From Chelativorans sp. J32 (GTDB taxonomy: Bacteria; Pseudomonadota; Alphaproteobacteria; Rhizobiales; Rhizobiaceae), in contig NZ_JAEQ01000002.1 of the NCBI RefSeq assembly GCF_000518985.1, positions 310,001 to 374,000 of the forward strand: 64,000 bases of DNA, read 5' to 3'. Positions 1 through 7,520 of the stretch are shown piece after piece (within the stretch, counting starts at the first letter, position 1; the number at the start of each line of letters is the position of its first letter). Under the pieces are notes generated by a model, which was given only the letters and a program-made list of their open reading frames with translations, ran no database searches and was not told the DNA's origin. The position numbers and the translations under genes are program-made.

Positions 1-1
1 C

Positions 2-2956
2 GCGCAAATCCGGCTCGACGGCCCCGATGCGGAGGCGGGCGTCATCCGCGGTCTTTCGGCAGACGAACGCTTTGCCGCCTTGACGGCTTTTATCACAAAC
101 CTGCCGAAACCTGCGATCCCCGGGACCGTCGCTCTGAACTTGCCGGCAATCGTCGCAGGCGACACCACAATCAGGGACATTCACATCCGGGCACAACCCG
201 TTGAAGAGGGATGGAATATCGGTTCCATGGCAGCAACGCTGCCGGGCCGTACCCGCTTCGAAGGCGACGGACTGCTGGCAACCGGCGAGGCGCCCTCGTT
301 TACCGGAAAGATAATCTTGGCGGTCGGCCAGCCTTCTGGGTTCGCTGCCTGGGTGGCCCGCGATGTGGACGAGGTGATCCGCCGGCTCCCCGCCGCCGGT
401 TTCAGCGCGGATGTGGTGTTGGCAAAGGAGCGGCAGCGGTTTGAAAATCTCGAGCTTATTCTCGGCGATGCACGGTTTCGTGGCGCTATAGACCGTGAGA
501 GCCCGGAAGGGACGCGCCCGTCGCTGATGCTCAAGCTGGATGGAGACCGGCTGGATTTCGAGGGGATGAAGGCATTCACATCCCTGTTCATCAGTGACGC
601 GGGCCAGAACAGGCTCAATGATCACAATGTGGATCTGGAGATCGCCGCCGGCCCCGTTTCAGCGCTCGGATTGACTGCCGGACACCTCGATACGGCGCTG
701 CGTCTGCGTGAGGGAACGCTTGAGATCGACCGTTTCACGCTGACGGGACTTGCGGAAGCGAGCATCAGCGCAACGGGCACCCTCAGCAATCTCGGTTCCG
801 ATCCGAGGGGAAAGCTCGATGCCGCGGTGATCGCGGTTGACCTCGCGCCTCTCGTGGCACTCCTTCGCGAGCGGTTTCCGAACGATCCGCTGGTTTCGGC
901 GCTCGACAGGAATGCATCGGCCTATCCCGGGTTGTTGTCCGATAGCCGGCTCGACATCATCGCAAGCACCGAAGACGGTCTTTCCGCCAGCGTCCGCGGA
1001 ACCTTGGGAGGAACCGCCCTGGATTTCTCTGTCCTCGGCAATGGCTCCCCCGCCGACCTGGCCAATGCCGAACTCACGGCTAATTTCAGCGCCCGCAACG
1101 AGGCGGCTTCCGCCATTTATGCGCTTCTCGGCCTTCCCGCATTGCCGCTCGGCCTCACGGGGGCCGCACAGGTCGAGCTTGCCAGCAATGGCACCCTGAC
1201 GCAGGGAATGCAGACGAGGTTCAGCTTCTCGGGTACCGGGGTCGAAGCGAATTTCGACGGGCAGATCGCACGCGCGGACGGAAAGTTCGCGCTCAAGGGC
1301 GCTGCCCGGCTTGAGAGCGCGGACTTGGAGCCCTGGCTGGCCGAGGCGGGAATCTCGCTCCCCGGCTTTGGTTACGGCCTTCCGGTGACCTTATCCGCCG
1401 AACTTGATGCCGGCGATGGTCTGGTCGTCGTCAATGGCCTGCAAGGAAACGTGGCCGATAAAGCGGTAAATGGCGATCTCAATGCCGAACTTCGAGACGG
1501 CGTGCCTCATCTGACCGGCTCCCTTGCTATCGCGGGACTGGATCTCGGCCTCGCGGCGGAGATGGTTGCGGGTGGGTCGGCCTTCCAATCCGGCAGCGGA
1601 ATCTGGCCGCAACAGCCATTCACTGAAAGCGGCAGCGCGCCGTTCACTGCCGATGTGGAGGTCACAGCCGACCAGCTTTGGCTCGGGAAGTCGATCACCG
1701 CAGAGGGCGCGCAACTGCGGCTGAAAATCGATCCACGAGGCTTTGCCGTGTCCGATTTCACCAGCCATTTGTTCGGTGGCACGGCGAAGGGATTGGCAGA
1801 ATTCAGGAACGATGCGGGAACCGGTTTGCTCTCCGCACAGCTTTCGTTGAACGGGGCTCCCATCGAGACAATCCTGCCTGATAGCGGGCTTTCGGGGCAT
1901 TCCGATATCAGCGCAAGCGTCACGGCAAGCGGCAAATCGGTCGAGGCGCTCGTGGCCGCTCTGTCCGGCTCCGGGTCGGCCTCTCTCGAGAACCTGACCA
2001 TCGCCGGTATTGATCCAACAGCGATCGCCCCGCTCCTTGCGGAAGCGGACAAGATCGGCGTCGAGATCAACGGCGAAAAGGTCGGAGCTTTCGCGCCCGA
2101 ACTGATCAGAAGAGAAAGCTTCCCGGCGGGTGACATAGATCTGGCTTTCACCGTCGCGAATGGCGTCGTGCGCATGCCGCCGGTTCAGCTTGAAAACCGA
2201 AATACACGCATGAGCGTCGAAGCTTCCGCCGATCTGCGCAACCGAACGGTTTCCACCAATGGAAGCGTCACATACGATCCCGGCCTGGAGGCGGTGGCAG
2301 GCTCCGAGCCGGTGGTGCGCTTCGCCTACCAAGGGGCTATCGGAGAGGGCCAGCTTCTTCTCAATACCGATCCTCTGGCACAATTTCTGACCCAGCGGGC
2401 GCTTGAACGCGAGCAGGCGCGTGTCGAGCACATGCAATCGATCCTCCTGGAGCGGCAGCGTCTACGGCGCGAGGCGGCTCATTTTCGCACCTTGCAGGCA
2501 GAACGCGAGGCAAAGGAAGCCGAACGGGTGCGGCTGGAGGCAGAAGCCGAACGGGTGCGGCTGGAGGCAGAAGCCGAACGGCAGCGGCAAGCCGAGGAAG
2601 AGCGCCGCCGGCATGAAGCGGAGGCGAGGGCCAGGCAGGAAGAGGCTCGCAGGCAGGCGGAGGAGGAAGTCCGCCGCAGGCGTGAGGAAGAAGGAGCCGG
2701 CATCTTGTCGGAGCCTCCTGCGCCTTCCCAACTGGAGCCTGGCCGAACGGCGCCAGTGGAACCTCCCGTGGAACCCATGCAGATGAACCCGGACTCGCCG
2801 GTCGAGCGGCAGCCATTGCCGCCGCCAGTACAGGGAAATGAGCATCGATCGAGCACCACGCAGGGAAATGCGGAGCTGCCTTCTCTGGGACCGCAGCCGG
2901 TGCTAGAGGCTGACGGGCTCAGCGTCGAACGCCTGCTCGAATTGTTGGAGCAGTGA
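2..2956 (+). CDS. AsmA family protein, 5' end outside the window
   Basis: The frame is open from base 2, so the gene begins upstream and 984 residues are visible. AsmA-like proteins are large periplasmic, inner-membrane-anchored beta-rich proteins linked to outer-membrane lipid homeostasis. The visible part shows the usual weakly repetitive pattern of this family, and an AsmA C-terminal signature (FGG, then L..G.G...L.N..I.GID) sits at about residues 580-680. The last ~190 residues are unusual: a highly charged Arg/Glu/Ala coiled-coil stretch (about residues 795-905), followed by a Pro-rich tail. The coiled coil contains a 27-bp tandem DNA repeat at 2516-2581. The family call is firm; the function of the charged tail is unknown. 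Confidence 0.85.
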   Translation, partial: AQIRLDGPDAEAGVIRGLSADERFAALTAFITNLPKPAIPGTVALNLPAIVAGDTTIRDIHIRAQPVEEGWNIGSMAATLPGRTRFEGDGLLATGEAPSFTGKIILAVGQPSGFAAWVARDVDEVIRRLPAAGFSADVVLAKERQRFENLELILGDARFRGAIDRESPEGTRPSLMLKLDGDRLDFEGMKAFTSLFISDAGQNRLNDHNVDLEIAAGPVSALGLTAGHLDTALRLREGTLEIDRFTLTGLAEASISATGTLSNLGSDPRGKLDAAVIAVDLAPLVALLRERFPNDPLVSALDRNASAYPGLLSDSRLDIIASTEDGLSASVRGTLGGTALDFSVLGNGSPADLANAELTANFSARNEAASAIYALLGLPALPLGLTGAAQVELASNGTLTQGMQTRFSFSGTGVEANFDGQIARADGKFALKGAARLESADLEPWLAEAGISLPGFGYGLPVTLSAELDAGDGLVVVNGLQGNVADKAVNGDLNAELRDGVPHLTGSLAIAGLDLGLAAEMVAGGSAFQSGSGIWPQQPFTESGSAPFTADVEVTADQLWLGKSITAEGAQLRLKIDPRGFAVSDFTSHLFGGTAKGLAEFRNDAGTGLLSAQLSLNGAPIETILPDSGLSGHSDISASVTASGKSVEALVAALSGSGSASLENLTIAGIDPTAIAPLLAEADKIGVEINGEKVGAFAPELIRRESFPAGDIDLAFTVANGVVRMPPVQLENRNTRMSVEASADLRNRTVSTNGSVTYDPGLEAVAGSEPVVRFAYQGAIGEGQLLLNTDPLAQFLTQRALEREQARVEHMQSILLERQRLRREAAHFRTLQAEREAKEAERVRLEAEAERVRLEAEAERQRQAEEERRRHEAEARARQEEARRQAEEEVRRRREEEGAGILSEPPAPSQLEPGRTAPVEPPVEPMQMNPDSPVERQPLPPPVQGNEHRSSTTQGNAELPSLGPQPVLEADGLSVERLLELLEQ
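2516..2581 (+). repeat. 27-bp in-frame tandem repeat in the coiled-coil tail
   Basis: Two perfect 27-bp units lie at 2516-2542 and 2543-2569, followed by a 12-bp partial third unit. Each unit encodes EAERVRLEA. The repeat is in frame, so copy-number change would lengthen or shorten the coiled coil without breaking the gene. Confidence 0.9.
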
Positions 2957-2961
2957 TGCGA

Positions 2962-3198
2962 TCAGCCGCGTCCGTCCGCGGCAGCCTGGCGCTTGAGGTC
3001 CTCGAGAACGTAAAGGCGGAGCGCGGAGGACAGGTTCGTGGCGCGGGTTTCCGACCGGTCGATCTCCGCGATCAGCGAAGCAATGGTCTTTCCGCGGGCG
3101 GCCGCGATCCGCTCAAGCTCTGCATAGAATGCGTCTTCAAGCGAAAAGCTCGTGCGATGGCCGTGGATCGTAACCGAGCGCTTCTTCGGCGCACTCAT
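2962..3198 (-). CDS. ribbon-helix-helix domain protein
   Basis: This is a 78-residue basic protein. The N-terminal strand (KRSVTIHGHRTSFSLEDAF) followed by two helices matches the short RHH_4-type DNA-binding proteins common in Rhizobiales, which dimerise and contact DNA through the N-terminal strand. Its ATG overlaps the stop of the DUF4169 gene by 4 bp, so the two are probably translationally coupled, with sspB next upstream. It converges on the AsmA gene with only 5 bp between the stops. The DNA target is unknown. Confidence 0.8.
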   Translation of the reverse strand: MSAPKKRSVTIHGHRTSFSLEDAFYAELERIAAARGKTIASLIAEIDRSETRATNLSSALRLYVLEDLKRQAAADGRG

Positions 3199-3389
3199 TG
3201 CTCTTCGTTGTCGGAAGAGGAGCGCCGATGTGCGTCAAGCTTCGCACTCTCGCGCGCCTCGGAGAGGCGGTCCGCCTCGCGTTGGGCGCGTGTCCGGCCA
3301 AAGCGTACACGATTTTCAGACGCCAGCTGCTCTTTCTCGGCCCGAAGCTTTCGTTTGCGCTGGAGGCGGAGATTGACGATATCGCCCAT
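3195..3389 (-). CDS. DUF4169 family protein
   Basis: This is a 64-residue, very polar protein that begins MGDIVNLR and is rich in Arg, Lys and Glu. It resembles the alphaproteobacterial DUF4169 family, usually found beside sspB and a small RHH protein, as here. It is probably largely helical, and no catalytic motif is visible. It starts 3 bp after the sspB stop and overlaps the RHH gene by 4 bp. Its function is unknown; the conserved neighbourhood suggests a role near SspB/ClpXP, but that is inference. Confidence 0.75.
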   Translation of the reverse strand: MGDIVNLRLQRKRKLRAEKEQLASENRVRFGRTRAQREADRLSEARESAKLDAHRRSSSDNEEQ

Positions 3390-3392
3390 GGA

Positions 3393-3929
3393 TTATTTCT
3401 TGCGAAATGCGTCGAGCGAGACGACTTCTGCACCCTTGCCCTCGACCTTTTCCTGCACCGGCTCTTCCTTGCCGTCGGACTTGCGCTCCGCTGCCGGCTT
3501 GCGCTTGGTTGCCTGCCTTGCTTCTTCCTTGAGCGGAGTCGGCTCCTCGGGTTCGGCGTGCGGCTGTGGCTCCGTCCTTACTTCGAATTCGACCTCGAAG
3601 CTTGCCGAAGGGTCGTAGAAACCCCTTACGGCGGCGAAGGGGATTTCCAGTTTCTCAGGCACATCGGAGAAGGATAGAACGACCTCGAAGCCCTTTTCAC
3701 TCACCTTGAGGTCCCAGTACTGGTACTGGATGACGATCGTCATCTCTTCCGGATAGCGCTCCTTCAGGCGGCTCGATATGCGCACGCCCGGTGCATTGGT
3801 GACGAACCGGATGAAAAAATGATGATTGCCGGGCAGCCCGGCTTGCGCCACCTCCTGAAGCACCTTGCGCACGACGCCGCGCAAAGCCTCCTGAACGAGA
3901 ATATCGTAGCGAATGCGGTCCTCGGGCAT
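3393..3929 (-). CDS. sspB: SspB-alpha, ClpXP adaptor
   Basis: SspB delivers ssrA-tagged proteins to ClpXP. The 178-residue product begins MPEDRIRYDILVQEALRGVV, typical of alphaproteobacterial SspB. The substrate-binding beta domain covers about residues 1-120 and is followed by a flexible Pro/Glu/Lys-rich linker. The C-terminal peptide EVVSLDAFRKK matches the ClpX-docking tail in position and character. The frame also permits a TTG start at 3938, close behind an AGGAA; I prefer the ATG at 3929 because its N terminus matches the family. It forms an operon with the DUF4169 and RHH genes. Confidence 0.85.
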   Translation of the reverse strand: MPEDRIRYDILVQEALRGVVRKVLQEVAQAGLPGNHHFFIRFVTNAPGVRISSRLKERYPEEMTIVIQYQYWDLKVSEKGFEVVLSFSDVPEKLEIPFAAVRGFYDPSASFEVEFEVRTEPQPHAEPEEPTPLKEEARQATKRKPAAERKSDGKEEPVQEKVEGKGAEVVSLDAFRKK

Positions 3930-4050
3930 GGGTAGCAAAAATTCCTGAATCGAAGGCGGTCTTTCCCGCTAGCTCTAAAGAAGCTTGGCGCGATCGTAAA
4001 TCAGATAAAGCGAGGAGAGGGCAAAAAGGGGGCAGCAACCCCAGAGTTTA

Positions 4051-4731
4051 TTAGGCTTCTTGTGTGGCTGCCGCCGCCAGGGGGCTTCCGGCCGGCCTGC
4101 CGAAAGCACGAAGGAAGGTGCGGACGGCGCGACGGACCGCAACCAAAACTTCTTCGTCCGAAAGCGATTTGCCGAATGTCGAAGGCAGATTCAGTTCTGC
4201 GTCGTTGAGCGCCATGAACTGACGCGCAGCCACATCCGGATCGTCTATGTCTAGATAGCCCGAATGCGCGAGCCTAGCGAGACGGGCGGCAAGCGCGGAT
4301 TCGATCTTGCCGGGACCTTCCTTGCGCCACATCTCGAACAGTTCGGGATAGCGTTCGCCTTCGGCCACGAGCATCTTGCGGACGAGCTTGCCTTCCTGTC
4401 CCCAAATGCAGTTCTTGTTGAACCGTAGCGCGAAGGCGACCAGATCGGCTTCAAGATCGTCCGGCTGGTTGGGGAAAGTATCGAGGATGGCGAAGGCGCG
4501 GACATTCATCCGCTCGATGATGTCGCGCAGAACAGTTGCGAACAGCTTGTCCTTGTCGCCGTGATGATTGTAGATCGTTTGGCGGGACACGCCGGCTTCT
4601 GCTGCGATAAGATCGATGTTGGCTCCGGCAAAACCCTCACGACAAAACACAACCGCCGCCGCATCGATGACCGACCGGCGTTTTTCTGCATGTCCCCGTC
4701 TCAGGATCTCAGAGCACTTCTTTTCCATCAT
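4051..4731 (-). CDS. TetR/AcrR family transcriptional regulator
   Basis: This 226-residue protein has an N-terminal TetR helix-turn-helix (about residues 18-62, with the pattern A..VF...GF.G..ID.IA..AGVSRQTIYNHHGDKDKLF). A helical ligand domain follows, resembling the AefR-like C-terminal family. The ligand cannot be predicted. An excellent promoter lies directly upstream (TATATA at 4738-4743, TTGTCT at 4761-4766 on this strand), and a near-palindrome covers its -35, which suggests autorepression. No obvious efflux operon is adjacent; the divergent region runs to the DinB-like gene, which is on the same strand. Confidence 0.85.
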   Translation of the reverse strand: MMEKKCSEILRRGHAEKRRSVIDAAAVVFCREGFAGANIDLIAAEAGVSRQTIYNHHGDKDKLFATVLRDIIERMNVRAFAILDTFPNQPDDLEADLVAFALRFNKNCIWGQEGKLVRKMLVAEGERYPELFEMWRKEGPGKIESALAARLARLAHSGYLDIDDPDVAARQFMALNDAELNLPSTFGKSLSDEEVLVAVRRAVRTFLRAFGRPAGSPLAAAATQEA

Positions 4732-4737
4732 GCCCGA

Positions 4738-4777
4738 TATATAGAACTGATTGAGGATTTAGACAAGGTTGTCCAAA
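4738..4777 (-). promoter_or_regulatory. promoter and palindromic operator of tetR
   Basis: On the minus strand there is a -35 TTGTCT (4761-4766), a 17-bp spacer and a -10 TATATA (4738-4743). The inverted repeat GACAAGGTTGTC (4762-4773), flanked by TTT/AAA, overlaps the -35. The first ATG (4731) lies only about 7 bp after the -10, so the mRNA would be nearly leaderless. Confidence 0.55.
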
Positions 4778-4928
4778 ATGGCGATGCCCCAGCCCGCGGT
4801 AGATGTGGGGTCGTTGTTCGCCCGCTGGCATCGAACATCCAACCCATCAGGTTCGTCGTGTGAAAAGATTTAAAGGAAGTTCCCGTCTGGCGGGGAATTC
4901 TATTGCCGTTCCGTGATGGTTTTCCTGG

Positions 4929-5441
4929 TCAAGTGTATTTCTGCCCCTCGTCCGTCCGTTGAAAATAGATGAGGTCGAGCGAAGGCGGCCTTTTATTCAG
5001 CAGCGACAAGATCGTGTGCGCTTGCCCGCGATGATGCGTTTGATGGTTGAAAAGATGTGATAAAGCGGGAGCGAGCCGCTGCGAGATCGTTTTGGTTTCA
5101 ACAACGGTAACGTATGTGAAGAAGCCCTCGAGCGCGGCATCGTCCAAGCCGCTGATCCATTCCACAATGCGGTTGTCTTCGGCCTCCCTTTCGAGGCGCA
5201 AGGCGGGCATCGTCGAATGGATAATGGCGTCGAGGCGGTTCGGCGCATCGCCTTCGCCGGTGAACCGCTTCATCCAGATGCGGTCAGCGACCAGGATGTG
5301 ATTGAGGGTGCCCATCATCGATCCGAAGAAGGCGCCGACATCCCGCGTGAATTCCTCCTCGGTCAGTTCGGCTGCCGCGTCGTAGAGAACCCGGTTCGCC
5401 CAGCCGTTATACGCCGCCATCATTTTGAAATGCTGCGTCAT
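4929..5441 (-). CDS. DinB family protein
   Basis: This 170-residue protein belongs to the DinB/YfiT four-helix-bundle family, typically putative thiol- or metal-dependent enzymes. The family's metal-binding histidines are visible as H at about residue 48 (LNHILVADRIWM) and the HLFNHQTHHRGQ motif at about residues 124-137. The frame is open upstream to 5501, but the ATG at 5441 has GGAG six bases ahead and gives the usual start (MTQHFKMMAAYNGWAN). Despite the family name there is no sign of a LexA box here. The exact reaction is unknown. Confidence 0.85.
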   Translation of the reverse strand: MTQHFKMMAAYNGWANRVLYDAAAELTEEEFTRDVGAFFGSMMGTLNHILVADRIWMKRFTGEGDAPNRLDAIIHSTMPALRLEREAEDNRIVEWISGLDDAALEGFFTYVTVVETKTISQRLAPALSHLFNHQTHHRGQAHTILSLLNKRPPSLDLIYFQRTDEGQKYT

Positions 5442-5653
5442 GCCCATCTCCGCTTTCCAGAATGCCCGCCATTTTACTCGATGCATTTGGCGGACACTCA
5501 TGAATTCGGCACATTCTTCCCGCGGGAAAAAATGATGGGACCGATGAGGCTGCGATCGCCCGGTTTCGCAGAATGAGCTTCAAGCTCTTCACAGGGGACG
5601 CCGCCGCCGTTATAGACCCGCCATCTTTGATTTCCTCATACGAAGGATGTGAA

Positions 5654-6076
5654 ATGGCGATCGAACGCACTTTTTCCATGATCAAGCCGGACGCGACCAA
5701 GCGGAACCTGACCGGCGCCATCACCAAGATGCTGGAAGACGCAGGCCTCCGGGTTGTGGCTTCCAAGCGGGTGTGGATGAGCCGCCGCCAAGCCGAAGGG
5801 TTCTACGCGGTGCATAAGGACCGTCCCTTCTTCGACGAGCTTTGCGAGTTCATGTCCTCCGGCCCGACAGTCGTGCAGGTGCTCGAAGGCGAGAACGCAA
5901 TCGCCAAGAACCGCGAGATCATGGGGGCCACAAATCCCGCCAATGCTGACGAAGGCACCATCCGCAAGGTCTTCGCTCTGTCGATCGGGGAAAATTCGGT
6001 TCACGGCTCCGATGCCCCGGAAACCGCCGAACAGGAAATCCGCTATTGGTTCTCGGACACGGAGATCGTCGGCTGA
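5654..6076 (+). CDS. ndk: nucleoside diphosphate kinase
   Basis: Ndk transfers the gamma-phosphate of ATP to NDPs through a phosphohistidine, balancing NTP pools. The 140-residue length is the family norm. The start [18 protein letters not shown] is canonical, with AAGGA just upstream; the frame is open further upstream without family similarity. The catalytic histidine lies in the NSVHGSD motif. The gene is transcribed alone, and a bidirectional hairpin follows the stop. It is divergent from the DinB-like gene. Confidence 0.97.
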   Translation: MAIERTFSMIKPDATKRNLTGAITKMLEDAGLRVVASKRVWMSRRQAEGFYAVHKDRPFFDELCEFMSSGPTVVQVLEGENAIAKNREIMGATNPANADEGTIRKVFALSIGENSVHGSDAPETAEQEIRYWFSDTEIVG

Positions 6077-6100
6077 TCGGTTCTCACGAGCTGCACGAAG

Positions 6101-6128
6101 AAAAAGCCGGGCACTGACCCGGCTTTTT
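6101..6128. terminator. bidirectional rho-independent terminator (ndk / moaE)
   Basis: AAAAAGCCGGG (6101-6111) and CCCGGCTTTTT (6118-6128) form an 11-bp stem with a six-base loop, CACTGA. The A/T runs on both sides let it serve ndk on the plus strand and the moaE operon on the minus strand. The moaE stop codon (6127-6129) overlaps its edge. Confidence 0.9.
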
Positions 6129-6594
6129 ATTTCTTCCACCTTGCGAGTGCGTCCTCGTCCTCGGCCTTGGCCTCTACCCATCGACCGGGTTCGGCTGCCG
6201 TCGCCGGATGTTCCTTCTTCCAGAAGGGTGCTCTCGATTTGAGATAATCCATCAGGAAGTCGGCCGCCTCCAGCGCAGCTTTCCGGTGCGAGGAGGCAGT
6301 TACGACAAGCACAATGTTTTCGCCCGGTTCAATCCTGCCGTAGCGGTGGATCACGGTTAAGCCGGAAAGCGACCAGCGATCGGCAGCCTCGCGCGCGATG
6401 CGCGCGATTTCAGCCTCAGCCATGCCGGGATAGTGCTCAAGTTCGAGCGCGGCGAGCCGGCCATCTTCATCGCGGCAGCGTCCGGTGAAGGTCACGACTG
6501 CACCCACATCTTTCCGGCCAGCCGACAATCGGTTCACCTCGGCAGCGAGATCGAAATCCCCTGCCTGCACGCGGATATGTGGCGCGCAGTCCAA
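6127..6594 (-). CDS. moaE: molybdopterin synthase catalytic subunit MoaE
   Basis: MoaE with MoaD converts cyclic pyranopterin monophosphate to molybdopterin. The 155-residue product shows the MoaE pattern: GAVVTFTGRCRDEDGR, LELEHYPGMAE, the active-site region HRYGRIEPGE.IVLV and the late lysines LKSRAPFWKKE. The predicted start is TTG, one base after the moaD stop, with a GGGGG ribosome site inside the end of moaD, which implies coupling. It is the last gene of the SDR-uvrC-pgsA-moaD-moaE operon. The window also holds a molybdopterin enzyme (13719-15821) that would use the cofactor. Confidence 0.93.
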   Translation of the reverse strand: MDCAPHIRVQAGDFDLAAEVNRLSAGRKDVGAVVTFTGRCRDEDGRLAALELEHYPGMAEAEIARIAREAADRWSLSGLTVIHRYGRIEPGENIVLVVTASSHRKAALEAADFLMDYLKSRAPFWKKEHPATAAEPGRWVEAKAEDEDALARWKK

Positions 6595-6595
6595 A

Positions 6596-6847
6596 TCAGC
6601 CCCCCGTCATGGGCGGGAAGAGGGCGATCTCGCCGTCCCGAGGCAGCGTCGTTTGATGGTCCACATGCTCGTGATTGATGGCGACGCGGATCACTTTCGG
6701 ATGTTCGAGCGCTGCAGCGTAACCTTCGCCCCGGTCCTTCAGCCATTGGAGAAGATCGGCCACTGTCTTCACCTCGCCGGGCGGATCGACGTCCTCGGCT
6801 TCCCTGCCGATACGCTCCCGCACCCACGCGAAATAGACGAGCTTCAT
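6596..6847 (-). CDS. moaD: molybdopterin synthase sulfur carrier MoaD
   Basis: This 83-residue ubiquitin-fold protein ends in the diagnostic Gly-Gly (FPPMTGG). MoeB adenylates this C terminus, which then carries the thiocarboxylate sulfur for MoaE. The start MKLVYFAWVRERIG is typical. It starts one base after the pgsA stop and ends one base before moaE, so all three are tightly packed. Confidence 0.95.
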   Translation of the reverse strand: MKLVYFAWVRERIGREAEDVDPPGEVKTVADLLQWLKDRGEGYAAALEHPKVIRVAINHEHVDHQTTLPRDGEIALFPPMTGG

Positions 6848-6848
6848 C

Positions 6849-7472
6849 TCATTCCTCGATAATATGCTTCAGGCCGGCACGGAAATAATCGTAGCCGGTG
6901 TAGAGCGTGACGAGCGCGGAAAACCACAACAGCGCAATCCCCGTTTCCGTCACATAGGGAACGATCTTGTCGCCGGCCGGGCCGGCGAGGAGGAAGCCGA
7001 TGGCGACCATCTGGATGGCCGTCTTCCACTTGGCCAGCTGCGTCACCGGCACACTCACCTTCAGCGCGGCGAGATATTCTCTCAGGCCGGACACCAGTAT
7101 TTCGCGGCACAAGATGATGATAGCTGCCCAGAGGGTCCATCCTGCAATCGTGCGGTCCGTATCGGCCGCGAGCAGGAGAAGGCAAGTTGCGACCAAAAGC
7201 TTATCGGCAATGGGGTCGAGCATCCTGCCGATATTGGAAGTCTGCTTCCAGCTCCGCGCGAGGTAGCCGTCGAAATAATCGGTAATGCTGGCAGCCAGGA
7301 AAAGCCCGAGGGCGGACCAGCGGGCGAAGTCGCTCGACTGCAGCCGCCCTTCCAGGAAGAAACAGAGCACGATCAACGGCACGGCCATGATGCGCGCGTA
7401 TGTAAGGAGATTGGGCAGGTTGAAGGCGCGTCGCTGCGACATGGATTGCTGGCTCATCGTAGGCTTACTCAA
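6849..7472 (-). CDS. pgsA: CDP-diacylglycerol-glycerol-3-phosphate 3-phosphatidyltransferase
   Basis: PgsA makes phosphatidylglycerol phosphate in the inner membrane, the first committed step to phosphatidylglycerol and cardiolipin. The 207-residue protein opens FNLPNLLTYARI and carries the CDP-alcohol phosphotransferase motif DYFDGYLARSW...GRMLDPIADK, with its metal-binding aspartates at about residues 65-95. Several hydrophobic segments follow. It lies between uvrC and moaD; the uvrC-pgsA pairing is common in bacteria. A second, more divergent family member sits at 17849-18406. Confidence 0.93.
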   Translation of the reverse strand: MSKPTMSQQSMSQRRAFNLPNLLTYARIMAVPLIVLCFFLEGRLQSSDFARWSALGLFLAASITDYFDGYLARSWKQTSNIGRMLDPIADKLLVATCLLLLAADTDRTIAGWTLWAAIIILCREILVSGLREYLAALKVSVPVTQLAKWKTAIQMVAIGFLLAGPAGDKIVPYVTETGIALLWFSALVTLYTGYDYFRAGLKHIIEE

Positions 7473-7520
7473 ATCAGACCAGGTGGGCCGTGGTCAAGCG
7501 CCCGGTCAGCACAGCGGCGT

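Noticed and set aside
2516-2581. CRISPR-like short repeats
   Set aside because: The units are adjacent with no spacers and encode a coiled coil in frame. No spaced repeat array was seen anywhere.
4929-5441. LexA control of the DinB-like gene
   Set aside because: Despite the family name, no GTTC-N7-GTTC pattern lies upstream. DinB/YfiT proteins are not the DNA polymerase DinB.
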